A DNA stretch of 64,000 nucleotides, taken from Macrococcoides equi. Lineage in GTDB: Bacteria > Bacillota > Bacilli > Staphylococcales > Staphylococcaceae. The translations under genes were made by a program, and so were the position numbers. Position 1 is the stretch's first letter. Every line of letters starts with the position of its first letter. The notes below the pieces were generated by a model, which searched no databases, had not been told where the DNA came from, and saw only the letters and a program-made list of their open reading frames with translations. The stretch lies in assembly GCF_047425865.1 (NCBI RefSeq), contig NZ_CP179735.1, one strand, 5' to 3'. Shown here in pieces: positions 35,383 to 44,397 of this stretch.

Positions 35383-36312
35383 ATGGAAGATAAAATAAGA
35401 CAGTGTATTAGAATCGCGAAGATGTACTATGAAGAAAATCTTGGCCAGAAAGCAATAGCAGATGAACTAAACATTTCAAGACCTACTGTATCAAGACAAC
35501 TACAGTTGGCAAAAGATATCGGTATCGTCAATATTACAATCCATGATCCATATGAGCGCAGCGAGGAACTCGCAGAACTACTGAAAGATAAGTATGGTTT
35601 GAAGACAGTCATCATCAGAGAAGTTTCAAGCGATAAGAATGAAGTGGTATTAAATGCGATTTCAGAAGCAGCAGCAGAATTTTTGCATGATCATGTGAAG
35701 AATGGGGATACAGTGGGAGTCAGCTGGGGTAAGACAATGTATGAAACGGCCTGTCTGATGAAACCGACGAATTTAACAGGCGTAACCACGATTCAGCTGA
35801 AAGGTGGCATTTCGCATTCTAATATTAAGACCAATGCGCATGAAACACTTGCGCTATTCGCCAAAAGTTTTAATTCTATTCCGCGAGACTTGCCTGTGCC
35901 GGTGATCTTTGATAATAAGCAGGTCAGAAAGCTCGTGAGTGAAGATCGTCATATTAAAGGCATACTGAATAAAGGTAAGGCGTGTGATATCGCCATCTAC
36001 ACAACCGGTACGGTACGCGATGAGGCGCTGTTATTTAAGTTAGGTTTCTTGTCGGATGACGAGGTAAAGCGCTTAAAGCAGGAAGCGGTGGGTGATATTT
36101 GTTCACGCTTCTATAATAAGGACGGCAAGATTGCAGATGTCTGGGTGGATGACCGTACGATGGGTGTAACGCTTGAGACATTGAAGAACACTCCGATAAG
36201 TATACTCGTTGCCGGTGGGAAGCATAAAGTTGAAGCGATTCGTGGCGCACTGACAGGTGGTATTCCGAATGTATTGATTACAGATAGTATTACGGCTAAG
36301 CAATTAATTTAA
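35383..36312 (+). CDS. deoR: SorC-family deoxyribonucleoside regulator (DeoR type)
   Basis: The 309-aa protein has an N-terminal helix-turn-helix (GQKAIADELNISRPTVSRQLQLAK, about residues 19-42) and a C-terminal SorC sugar-binding domain (GDTVGVSWGKTMYE, then VILVAGG-like GKHKVEAIRGAL). In Bacillus subtilis the SorC-type DeoR represses deoC-nupC-pdp and is relieved by deoxyribose-5-phosphate. Here it sits directly before deoC-pdp-deoB on the same strand, which supports that role. GTG 35,374 is in frame; ATG 35,383 is better spaced from AGGGGTG. Confidence 0.88.
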   Translation: MEDKIRQCIRIAKMYYEENLGQKAIADELNISRPTVSRQLQLAKDIGIVNITIHDPYERSEELAELLKDKYGLKTVIIREVSSDKNEVVLNAISEAAAEFLHDHVKNGDTVGVSWGKTMYETACLMKPTNLTGVTTIQLKGGISHSNIKTNAHETLALFAKSFNSIPRDLPVPVIFDNKQVRKLVSEDRHIKGILNKGKACDIAIYTTGTVRDEALLFKLGFLSDDEVKRLKQEAVGDICSRFYNKDGKIADVWVDDRTMGVTLETLKNTPISILVAGGKHKVEAIRGALTGGIPNVLITDSITAKQLI

Positions 36313-36347
36313 TCTGAACGCATTTTCATTTATTTTTTTTACTTTTG

Positions 36348-36368
36348 TTCATATTTTGTTATAATGAA
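36348..36368 (+). promoter_or_regulatory. deoC promoter region with candidate DeoR operator
   Basis: TATAAT at 36,360-36,365 is a consensus -10 box. The inverted repeat TTCAT-N11-ATGAA (36,348-36,368) overlaps it, 28 bp before deoC, the expected place for a repressor. A loosely cre-like TGAACGCATTTTCA lies at 36,314-36,327. Confidence 0.4.
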
Positions 36369-36395
36369 ATTGAAATTAAGGGAGGAATAATAATA

Positions 36396-37058
36396 ATGAA
36401 TTTAGCAAAGTATATTGATCATACAGCCTTAAAGCCTGAGACTACAGTAAAGCAGATTGACCAGTTAATCGAAGAAGCAAAAACGTACAACTTTATGAGC
36501 GTATGTGTGAACCCGACGCACGTGAAGTATGCTGCTGACAAATTAAATGGTACAGATGTATTGGTATGTACAGTCATTGGATTCCCGTTAGGTGCTAATA
36601 CTCCTGATGTGAAAGCATTTGAAACGAAATCAGCCATCAGTAATGGTGCTGGTGAAGTGGATATGGTTGTAAATATCGGTGCAGTGAAAGATGCTAACTA
36701 CGACTTAGTTCGTGAAGATATTAAAGCAGTTGTTGATGCTGCAGGTGACGTTACAACGAAAGTGATTATCGAAACTTGTCTGTTAACAGATGAAGAAAAG
36801 GTACGCGTTTGTGAAATCGCTAAAGAAGTAGGTGCTGACTTTGTGAAGACATCTACAGGATTCTCAAGTGGCGGTGCTACAGTTGAAGATATTCAGTTAA
36901 TGCGTAAGACAGTTGGAGCAGATATGGGTGTGAAAGCATCAGGTGGCGTACGTTCTTATGAAGACGTTAAAGCGATGATTGATGCAGGTGCGACTCGTAT
37001 CGGCGCATCAGCAGGCGTACAAATCTTAAAAGGCGAAGAGGCAACGGGAGATTATTAA
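36396..37058 (+). CDS. deoC: deoxyribose-phosphate aldolase
   Basis: The 220-aa class I aldolase cleaves 2-deoxyribose-5-phosphate to glyceraldehyde-3-phosphate and acetaldehyde. Schiff-base Lys151 lies in DFVKTSTGFSSGGAT, with Lys180 (GVKASGG) and the acidic EVDMVVNIG region. Length is typical. The start follows AAGGGAGGAATAA; the longer frame has no ribosome site. It is the first structural gene of the deo cluster, 54 bp before pdp. Confidence 0.96.
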   Translation: MNLAKYIDHTALKPETTVKQIDQLIEEAKTYNFMSVCVNPTHVKYAADKLNGTDVLVCTVIGFPLGANTPDVKAFETKSAISNGAGEVDMVVNIGAVKDANYDLVREDIKAVVDAAGDVTTKVIIETCLLTDEEKVRVCEIAKEVGADFVKTSTGFSSGGATVEDIQLMRKTVGADMGVKASGGVRSYEDVKAMIDAGATRIGASAGVQILKGEEATGDY

Positions 37059-37112
37059 TCTCTCGTTTTCCGGTAATATGATGTAAGCGTATACAAAAGG
37101 AGGATGAACGTA

Positions 37113-38414
37113 ATGAGAATGGTAGATATTATTGCAAAGAAACGTGACGGACATGCTTTAACGAAAGAAGAAATTGAATTCTTCATTAAAGGGTATACTG
37201 ATGGTTCAATTCCTGATTACCAGGCATCAAGTTTAGCAATGGCCATCTTCTTTCAGGATATGAATGATGAAGAACGTGCTAACTTAACGATGGCCATGGT
37301 GGAAAGTGGTGACCAGATTGACTTAAGTGCCATCGAAGGTATTAAAGTAGATAAACACTCAACAGGTGGTGTGGGTGACACTACGACATTAGTACTCGGA
37401 CCATTAGTTGCAGCGCTTGATATTCCGGTGGCGAAGATGAGTGGCCGCGGATTAGGGCATACAGGTGGAACGATTGATAAGTTAGAAGCGGTTGAAGGCT
37501 TCCATGTTGAGATTTCTGAAGAAGAGTTCGCACGCATCGTTAATGAAGATAAGTTAGCGGTCATTGGTCAGACAGGCAACTTAACACCCGCTGATAAGAA
37601 GTTATATGCATTACGTGACGTGACAGGAACGGTGAATTCTATCCCGTTAATTGCATCAAGTATTATGAGTAAGAAGATTGCAGCCGGTGCAGATGCGATT
37701 TGTTTAGATGTGAAGACCGGTGCAGGTGCATTTATGAAGACAGACGAAGATGCTGAAATGTTGGCGCACGCGATGGTGAAGATTGGTAATAACGTCGGCC
37801 GTAATACGATGGCGATTATCTCTGATATGAGTCAGCCATTAGGCTATGCGATTGGGAATGCGTTAGAAGTTCAGGAAGCCATTGACACGTTACGTGGTGA
37901 AGGACCTGAGGACTTAACAGAATTAGTATTAACTTTAGGTAGTCAAATGGTGGTTCTCGCTGGTAAAGCTGATAATTTAGAAGCAGCACGTGAACAGTTA
38001 CAGGAAGTAATTCGAAACGGTAAAGCATTAGAGAAATTCAAGACATTTTTAAGCAATCAAGGTGGCGACCCATCAGTTGTTGATGATGTAACGAAATTAC
38101 CGCAAGCAAAATATAAGATTGAAGTGCCTGCCAAACAAACAGGTGTCGTAAGTAAAATTGTCGCAGACGAAATCGGAGTAGCATCAATGCTGCTTGGCGC
38201 AGGTCGTGCAACGAAAGAAGATTCAATCGATCTAGCCGTTGGACTCATGTTACGTAAGAAAGTCGGCGATAAGGTTGAAGAAGGAGAATCGTTAGTCACA
38301 ATCTATGCGAACCGTGAAAACGTCGATGATGTGATGAAAAAAATCTATGACAATATCGAAATCTCTGATCATGCCGAAGCACCGGTATTAGTGCATAAGG
38401 TGATTACGGAGTAG
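37113..38414 (+). CDS. pdp: pyrimidine-nucleoside phosphorylase
   Basis: The 433-aa enzyme phosphorolyses uridine, thymidine and deoxyuridine. The phosphate-binding signature KVDKHSTGGVGDTTT and the glycosyltransferase-family-3 signature SGRGLGHTGGTIDKLEA are intact, and the C-terminal domain (VEEGESLVTIYAN) is present. The length equals the usual 433 aa. ATG 37,104 overlaps the AAAGGAGG site, so ATG 37,113 is chosen. It lies between deoC and deoB, but a 281-bp repeat array separates it from deoB. Confidence 0.96.
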   Translation: MRMVDIIAKKRDGHALTKEEIEFFIKGYTDGSIPDYQASSLAMAIFFQDMNDEERANLTMAMVESGDQIDLSAIEGIKVDKHSTGGVGDTTTLVLGPLVAALDIPVAKMSGRGLGHTGGTIDKLEAVEGFHVEISEEEFARIVNEDKLAVIGQTGNLTPADKKLYALRDVTGTVNSIPLIASSIMSKKIAAGADAICLDVKTGAGAFMKTDEDAEMLAHAMVKIGNNVGRNTMAIISDMSQPLGYAIGNALEVQEAIDTLRGEGPEDLTELVLTLGSQMVVLAGKADNLEAAREQLQEVIRNGKALEKFKTFLSNQGGDPSVVDDVTKLPQAKYKIEVPAKQTGVVSKIVADEIGVASMLLGAGRATKEDSIDLAVGLMLRKKVGDKVEEGESLVTIYANRENVDDVMKKIYDNIEISDHAEAPVLVHKVITE

Positions 38415-38467
38415 AGCGTTGTGGTGAGCTTGCGAAACGTCGTAATGTAGGGCAGTAAAATAATGTG

Positions 38468-38748
38468 ACATGACTGATAAACGTGATATATCGGACAAGA
38501 AATATTAGAATGCATGTAATAATGAGCAAACAAGTCCGATAAACGTGATATATCGGACAAGAAACACCGGAATACAAGTAATAATGAGCAAACAAGTCCG
38601 ATAAACGTGATATATCGGACAAGAAACACCGAAATGCATGTAATAATGAGCAAACAAGTCCGATAAACGTGATATATCGGACAAGAAACACCGGAATACA
38701 TGTAATAACGAGTAAACAAGTCCGATAAACGTAATATATCGGACTTGT
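38468..38748. repeat. array 1 of 62-bp palindromic repeats (five units) inside the deo cluster
   Basis: Five units start at 38,468, 38,530, 38,592, 38,654 and 38,716, an exact 62-bp period. Each has left arm (12 nt), spacer AACGTGATA (9 nt; AACGTAATA in the last), right arm (12 nt) and a 29-nt linker. Units 2-5 have left arm ACAAGTCCGATA. The right arm is TATCGGACAAGA in units 1-4 but TATCGGACTTGT in unit 5, which alone forms a perfect 12-bp stem. Unit 1 instead has left arm ACATGACTGATA, identical to that of array 2. Minus-strand frames across it are repeat artefacts. Confidence 0.93.
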
Positions 38749-38817
38749 CACGTAAGTACTACACGCACCGCACCTATAACATCAACAATACATGTACCAC
38801 CTAAAAGGAGAGATAAC

Positions 38818-39987
38818 ATGAAATTTAATAGAATTCACTTAATCGTTATGGATTCAGTGGGTATCGGTGAAGCACCGGATGCTGCTGAGTTTGGTGATGT
38901 TGGCAGTCATACTTTAAAGCATACTTTAGAAGGGTTTGAAGGTAAGCTTCCTAATTTAGAACGTTTGGGGTTAGGTAATATCGCTGAACTTCCGGTAACG
39001 AATAAGGTAGAAAATCCTATTGGATACTACACAAAGCTATCTGAAGCGTCAGTTGGTAAGGATACAATGACAGGGCACTGGGAAATCATGGGTCTAAATA
39101 TCGACAAGCCGTTTAAGGTATATCCGGATGGTTTCCCTGATGACCTAGTACAAGCCATTGAAGAAATGACGGGCCGCAAAGTTGTAGCAAATAAACCGGC
39201 ATCAGGTACAGCGATTATCGATGAATGGGGAGAACATCAGATGAAGACGGGCGACTTAATCGTCTATACTTCTGCTGATCCTGTGTTACAAATCGCTGCA
39301 CATGAAGAGATTATTCCATTAGAAGAACTATATGAAATCTGTGAGAAGGTTCGTGAATTCACAAAGGATCCAAAATACTTAATTGGTCGTATTATCGCAC
39401 GTCCTTATGTGGGTGAACCTGGTAACTTCACACGAACATCTAATCGTCATGACTATGCGTTAAAGCCGTTCGGTCGTACAGTGATGAATGAATTGAAAGA
39501 CGCGGGATTAGATGTCATCGCAATCGGTAAGATTAACGATATTTACGATGGCGAAGGTGTGACTGAAGCGATTCGTACGAAAGATAATATGGATGGTATG
39601 GATAAATTAATGCAGGTCATCCAGAAAGATTTCAAAGGGTTAAGCTTCTTAAACTTAGTCGACTTTGATGCGTTATACGGCCATCGTCGCGATAAAGCAG
39701 GTTATATGAATGCGATTAAAGCATTTGATGAACGTCTAGGTGAAGTATTAGATCATCTACGTGAAGATGATTTACTGATTATTACCGCAGATCACGGGAA
39801 TGACCCGACAATGCCAGGTACAGATCACACGCGTGAATATGTACCGTTACTCATGTATAGTAAAGCGACTGATCACGGAGCGCTTAAAGGCAGTACGACT
39901 TTTGCGTCTATCGGTGCAACAATCGCTGATAACTTCGGTGTTAAATTACCGGCATTTGGTAACAGTTATTTAAACGAATTAAAATAA
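38818..39987 (+). CDS. deoB: phosphopentomutase
   Basis: The 389-aa alkaline-phosphatase-superfamily enzyme converts (deoxy)ribose-1-phosphate to the 5-phosphate, linking pdp to deoC. Metal and catalytic motifs: DSVGIGEAPDA at the N-terminus, GKDTMTGHWE with the phosphorylated Thr, and ITADHGNDPTMPGTDHTREYVP at the C-terminus. Length is typical. The start follows AAAAGGAGAG. The 70 bp after the repeat array contain no obvious promoter, so it may depend on read-through from pdp. Confidence 0.96.
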   Translation: MKFNRIHLIVMDSVGIGEAPDAAEFGDVGSHTLKHTLEGFEGKLPNLERLGLGNIAELPVTNKVENPIGYYTKLSEASVGKDTMTGHWEIMGLNIDKPFKVYPDGFPDDLVQAIEEMTGRKVVANKPASGTAIIDEWGEHQMKTGDLIVYTSADPVLQIAAHEEIIPLEELYEICEKVREFTKDPKYLIGRIIARPYVGEPGNFTRTSNRHDYALKPFGRTVMNELKDAGLDVIAIGKINDIYDGEGVTEAIRTKDNMDGMDKLMQVIQKDFKGLSFLNLVDFDALYGHRRDKAGYMNAIKAFDERLGEVLDHLREDDLLIITADHGNDPTMPGTDHTREYVPLLMYSKATDHGALKGSTTFASIGATIADNFGVKLPAFGNSYLNELK

Positions 39988-40370
39988 ATAAAATGACTTA
40001 AAGCACTTATCTTAACCAAAAGATAAGTGCTTTTTGATGTGTAAGTTTTACTAAAATAATAAAAGATTTAAATAATTATTAAATTGGATGATGTTGTAAG
40101 AATACAACATATTTATCACCAAAGCTGTCTAGGAAAATCGACGTGTCACAAATTTGTCGCAATTTATTGTTTAGTAAAATTACTATTTATTAATAATTTT
40201 TAATTTTATAAATAATATATTTTTAGCGTTATTTAAAATTAAAAACTTTCTAATATAAATTAGAATACTGTTTAATCAATCATTAATAAGACATTTCTTA
40301 TTTAAAAATGTTTTGCTTAATTTTTAAAATTTCACATTGAATTATATTAGATAAATTTTTTTAAAATTAA
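39988..40370. other. AT-rich intergenic region after deoB
   Basis: Apart from the deoB terminator these 383 bp contain no coding sequence. The AT content is very high towards the gtfB remnant, and no trace of the missing N-terminal part of that gene is visible. Confidence 0.6.
40000..40035 (+). terminator. terminator of deoB
   Basis: A 14-bp stem (40,000-40,013 with 40,020-40,033) is followed by T residues, 13 bp after the stop. Confidence 0.87.
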
Positions 40371-40916
40371 CTAAAGCCTGATAAGAACATTATTCAGACA
40401 GGCTATCTATATAGATATATGCGCAACTGGACTAACACACGCAATGTGGGCATCCTTACAAATTCGGATTCTATTGCACATCTGGAAGCAATCATCACAG
40501 CCTCTCCGGATTATACGTTCCATATCATGGCCATCACTGAAATGTCAGGTAAACTAAAAGCTCTGATGAAGTATCACAACATTCATCTTTATCCGAATGC
40601 CTCAATAGAAGCAATTCGCGATGTGTATCAGCAGTGCAGCATCTATCTAGATATCAATGATGGTAATGAGATTATGAATGCAGTGCGTTCAGCATTTGAT
40701 TATCAGCAGGTGATTTTAGGCTACAAAGAAATCGCACATAATCAGACCTTTACACATCCTGACTGCTTATTTGCAAAAGCCGATTATAAGCACTTGATTG
40801 AACGCCTCAACCAGTTAAAGACTGATCAAGCGATTGAGCAGGCTATACTGGCACAAAGAAGCGCAGCAGGAGAAGCAGATTTAGCTGCGTTCTTATCAGT
40901 ATATAAAAAGATATAG
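40371..40916 (+). pseudogene. C-terminal remnant of an accessory-Sec GtfB-like glycosylation protein
   Basis: The frame is open from 40,371 (just after a TAA at 40,368) and reads into NIIQTGYLYRYMRNW before the first ATG at 40,419, which has no ribosome site. The 165+ residues resemble the C-terminal Rossmann half of GtfB, the partner of GtfA that O-glycosylates serine-rich adhesins: ILTNSDSIAHLE, HIMAITEMSGKL, YLDINDGNEIMNAVRSAF. Intact GtfB is about 440-450 aa, so over half is gone, and no gtfA, secA2/secY2 or serine-rich adhesin is present. I infer decay of a former accessory-Sec locus. Confidence 0.72.
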
Positions 40917-41056
40917 GGCAATATGATTATATTTAAAATAATTAAAAAATAGTTAAAATTTTTCATCTTACACTATAATCAAGGATAAAAATACATTATA
41001 ATGACTAAAGAGAATGATAAAACTTGATTAAAATCATAAAACTAAAGGAGTCTTAC

Positions 41057-41683
41057 ATGAAATTAAAATTTGCACTTGCTACTTCGTTACTTTTATTACC
41101 GGCTACAACTCAAGCTTATGCTGATACTGCAGTATCAACAATTGATCAGGAAAGTGCTTCAGTGAAATATCAGAAAGCAACTTCAGCGCAACCAAAAACT
41201 TTGATGACGCAAAGTATGGTAAATGATTTTAATGCAGGTAAATTAATCAATACAAAGAAATTAAACTTAGAATTTGTGAAGTTAGTGAACCAGAATCGTA
41301 AGAAGAATGGTGTAGCACCAATCGTCTATAACGCAAAATTACAATCTGGCGCTAACATTCGTGCGAAAGAGCAAGCAGCAACAAGACAAATTAGTCATAC
41401 GCGTCCAAATCGTACATTGTTCAATACAGCATTCACACCATCAGTACGTCAAATCGTAAAGGCTGAAAACGTAGCATTTACTTACTACAACTTCAATGCC
41501 TATACTTTAGTTTCTGAGAAGTATGTTGCTCAAAAACTATACCAATTATGGTTCAACTCATCTAAACACCGTAATAACATGTTAAACAAATCTTATAAAG
41601 GTACTGCTATCGCATTTAAATATGCAAATGTAACAGGTGCGAAGTACACTTACGGATACGGTGCACAAATTATTAGTAAATAA
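41057..41683 (+). CDS. secreted CAP-domain (SCP/PR1) protein
   Basis: The 208-aa exported protein has a signal peptide (about residues 1-22, ending AYA/DT), a short linker, then a CAP domain: EFVKLVNQNRKKNGVAPIVYN, SHTRPNRTLF, KAENVAF, LWFNSSKHRNNMLN. The two His typical of CAP cavities (SHTRP and KHRNNML) are present. Bacterial CAP proteins are secreted, of mostly unknown activity. The longer frame lacks a ribosome site; ATG 41,057 follows AAAGGAG. Own terminator follows. Confidence 0.88.
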   Translation: MKLKFALATSLLLLPATTQAYADTAVSTIDQESASVKYQKATSAQPKTLMTQSMVNDFNAGKLINTKKLNLEFVKLVNQNRKKNGVAPIVYNAKLQSGANIRAKEQAATRQISHTRPNRTLFNTAFTPSVRQIVKAENVAFTYYNFNAYTLVSEKYVAQKLYQLWFNSSKHRNNMLNKSYKGTAIAFKYANVTGAKYTYGYGAQIISK

Positions 41684-41692
41684 TTTACTGGG

Positions 41693-41722
41693 AAGACTAT
41701 CGGAATGGATAGTCTTTTTTTA
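41693..41722 (+). terminator. terminator of the CAP-domain gene
   Basis: A 9-bp stem (41,693-41,701 with 41,708-41,716) is followed by a T-run. Confidence 0.85.
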
Positions 41723-41780
41723 TGTGTCGAAACACGTATTCAGTGGTATGAAGTAATGTAGAAGAATTGGAGTGAGTGAT

Positions 41781-44036
41781 ATGCAGGACATAAAAGTAAC
41801 AGGTGCAAATCAAAATAATCTTAAAAATGTTAGCTTAACGATTCCAAAACATAAGATAACGGTATTTACCGGTAAGTCTGGCTCTGGTAAGTCTTCGCTG
41901 GTTTTTGATACGATTGCAGCTGAAAGCACGAGATTACTCAATGAAACCTATAGTACTTATATTCAGAATCAATTGAACACACCACGCAAACCGGATGTTG
42001 AAAAGATTGAGAACTTGCCGGTGTCGATGGTGATCGGTCAGGACAGAATTGGTGGCAATGCACGTTCAACGGTTGGCACAATTTCTGATATTTATTCAAC
42101 AGTCAGATTATTATGGTCAAGAGTTGGAGAACCGTTTGTCGGTTATTCTATGGACTATTCATTTAATAATAATAATGGTATGTGCCCGCGTTGTATGGGA
42201 CTTGGTTATGTTGAAGATATTGATTTAAATGAACTGATTGATTTTGATAAGTCGCTCCGTGAAGGAGCAATCAATTTCCCTTCATTTGGTCCAGATACAT
42301 GGCGCGGACGCCGATATTTAAATACGGGTTTATTTGATAACAATAAGCCTTTAAAAGATTACACGAAAGAAGAGATGGAGCTGTTCTTGTATCAGGAACC
42401 GATGAAGATCGAGGATCCACCGCATAACTGGCCGAAGTCTGCGAAGTATGAAGGGCTGATATATCGTTTCAGAAGAAACTTTTTAACGCAGGATTCTTTT
42501 GAGAAGAAACGCTTTAAAAAAGATATCGACCGCGTCGTAACAGAACAAGTCTGTCCTGAGTGCGGTGGTGCTAGATTAAATCACCGTGTGCTGCAAAGTA
42601 AGATTAACGGGATGAATATTGCACAGTTCTGTGATTTAACGATTAGTGAGGCATTAGATTTTCTGGATAATATCCATGACGAAAAGGCACAATACATCAT
42701 TGAAGCCTTGAAAAAAAGAATGGCTGCGATGAACAAGATTGGACTTGGTTACTTATCATTAAACCGTGTAACGACGACTTTATCAGGCGGAGAATCTCAG
42801 CGTATCAAACTCATCAAGCATCTGATTAGTCCGCTGACTGATATATTATATATTCTGGATGAACCAAGTGTAGGATTACACCCGCAGGATATAGAGAATA
42901 TTACTGAGATTATTTATGAACTTAAGAAAAAAGGCAACACGGTCATCATTGTGGAGCATGATCCCGATGTGATAAAGATTGCGGATCACTGTGTAGACAT
43001 TGGACCGGCTAGTGGAAAACAAGGTGGACAGATTACCTTTGAAGGAACGTATGATGCGTTATTACAGTCTGATACAGCGACCGGTAAGGCACTTTCTGCA
43101 AAACACTCATTGAAGCAACAACCGCGTAAAGCGGAGCAATTTATAAAGATTAACAATATCACGAAAAATAATCTGAAGAACGTGTCCGTCAAACTTCCAC
43201 GGCATGCTTTAACGGTCGTGACAGGTGTTGCCGGGACAGGTAAGAGTACATTGATTAAATCGGGTCTATCAGATGATGATGTCATCCTGATTGATCAGAA
43301 GCCGGTTCAGGCGACGAGCCGCTCGAATTTGATGACTTATCTCGATATATTTGATGATCTTAGAGACTACTATAGTAAGCGTACAGGTCTGTCGAAAAGT
43401 ATGTTTAGTTTTAATTCAAAAGGTGCATGTCTTGAATGTAACGGAAAAGGCGTGAAATCGACGGAGCTCGCATTCATGTCAGATTATGTTGAAGTATGTG
43501 AAGCGTGTAACGGAAAAAGATATTGCGAGGAAGTGCTTGAGGCTAAAGTAGATGGTTATTCTATAGCTGATGTCCTGGATTTAACCGTTGAAGAGGCGAT
43601 ATCGTTCTTTGGTGACTCGGCAATTAAAGAAGTACTAGAAGCAGTGGCACAAGCTGGACTCACATATTTAACGATTGGTCAGTCGCTGGATACTTTGTCA
43701 GGCGGGGAAATACAACGTGTGAAACTGAGTTATCATTTACGAAATAAAGTAAGTGATAAAATATTTATCTTTGATGAACCGACGACAGGACTTCATGAAA
43801 GTGACATTCATGCACTAGAGACGATCTTTGATGATTTAATTGCGCGCAATAATACCGTTGTTGCAATTGAACATAACTTAACCATCATGGCCATTGCAGA
43901 CTGGATTGTTGATGTTGGACCACTGGCAGGACTTGCAGGTGGTAAGGTATTATATAGCGGGGAGCCGAAAGGTTTGTTTGAGGTAGAAGACTCTTATACT
44001 GCAAAACATCTTAAAGCATATATAAATAAAGGCTGA
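41781..44036 (+). CDS. short UvrA-like ABC ATPase (UvrA2/DrrC type)
   Basis: The 751-aa protein has two ABC modules: Walker A GKSGSGKSSL (31-40) with signature LSGGESQRIKL and Walker B ILYILDEPSVGLHP, and a second GVAGTGKSTL with LSGGEIQRVKL and IFIFDEPTTGLHE. Zinc-finger pairs CPRC, CPEC and CLEC/CEAC are visible. It is about 190 residues shorter than housekeeping UvrA and seems to lack the UvrB-binding insert, as in UvrA2 proteins linked to drug or DNA-damage tolerance. GTG 41,772 overlaps the ribosome site, so ATG 41,781 is chosen. There is no uvrB nearby. Confidence 0.88.
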   Translation: MQDIKVTGANQNNLKNVSLTIPKHKITVFTGKSGSGKSSLVFDTIAAESTRLLNETYSTYIQNQLNTPRKPDVEKIENLPVSMVIGQDRIGGNARSTVGTISDIYSTVRLLWSRVGEPFVGYSMDYSFNNNNGMCPRCMGLGYVEDIDLNELIDFDKSLREGAINFPSFGPDTWRGRRYLNTGLFDNNKPLKDYTKEEMELFLYQEPMKIEDPPHNWPKSAKYEGLIYRFRRNFLTQDSFEKKRFKKDIDRVVTEQVCPECGGARLNHRVLQSKINGMNIAQFCDLTISEALDFLDNIHDEKAQYIIEALKKRMAAMNKIGLGYLSLNRVTTTLSGGESQRIKLIKHLISPLTDILYILDEPSVGLHPQDIENITEIIYELKKKGNTVIIVEHDPDVIKIADHCVDIGPASGKQGGQITFEGTYDALLQSDTATGKALSAKHSLKQQPRKAEQFIKINNITKNNLKNVSVKLPRHALTVVTGVAGTGKSTLIKSGLSDDDVILIDQKPVQATSRSNLMTYLDIFDDLRDYYSKRTGLSKSMFSFNSKGACLECNGKGVKSTELAFMSDYVEVCEACNGKRYCEEVLEAKVDGYSIADVLDLTVEEAISFFGDSAIKEVLEAVAQAGLTYLTIGQSLDTLSGGEIQRVKLSYHLRNKVSDKIFIFDEPTTGLHESDIHALETIFDDLIARNNTVVAIEHNLTIMAIADWIVDVGPLAGLAGGKVLYSGEPKGLFEVEDSYTAKHLKAYINKG

Positions 44037-44057
44037 GACATCCGTCTCAGCCTTTTT
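44028..44057. terminator. bidirectional terminator after the UvrA-like gene
   Basis: A 12-bp perfect stem (44,028-44,039 with 44,044-44,055) includes the TGA stop of the UvrA-like gene and the stop of the convergent small gene. Confidence 0.87.
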
Positions 44058-44322
44058 AGATGACTTGTCGTTCGATTGCGCGTAACGTATTTAAGAAATC
44101 TACGATCTCATCAAAGTGATCACCACGATGTTTATAATGATATTCGATAAAGTAAATTGCATCTGCTAATTTCTGCGGTAAGTCATAGTGCAAATTCATG
44201 CCGGACTTAAACCTTTTGAAGTCAACATGTGCTAATTCATCTTTATATTTATTATAAAAATCGATGGTTTCTTCTAAGCCATACGATAAAATTAAATTTA
44301 ATCGTTCTTTTTGTGTAAACAT
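44056..44322 (-). CDS. hypothetical small cytosolic protein (88 aa)
   Basis: The protein is polar, rich in Lys, Glu, His and aromatic residues (FIEYHYKHRGDHFDEI), and probably all-helical with no membrane segment or signal. A GGAG site precedes the start. Codon usage resembles that of neighbouring genes. I do not recognise the family. It is convergent with the UvrA-like gene and upstream of nothing on its own strand. Confidence 0.7.
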   Translation of the reverse strand: MFTQKERLNLILSYGLEETIDFYNKYKDELAHVDFKRFKSGMNLHYDLPQKLADAIYFIEYHYKHRGDHFDEIVDFLNTLRAIERQVI

Positions 44323-44397
44323 ACTATCAACTCCATGCTAGACATGTTACCTCATGAATATTGATATACGATAAATTTAAAGTAAATTATATGTAAA

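Noticed and set aside
38468..38748. CRISPR array
   Set aside because: The units repeat at 62 bp, but the sequences between palindromes are nearly identical, so there are no distinct spacers, and no cas genes are present.
38369..38751. Two overlapping minus-strand frames of about 115 aa with internal repeats
   Set aside because: They arise from the 62-bp repeats (period not divisible by three gives repeats in several frames), have no ribosome site and look like no protein.
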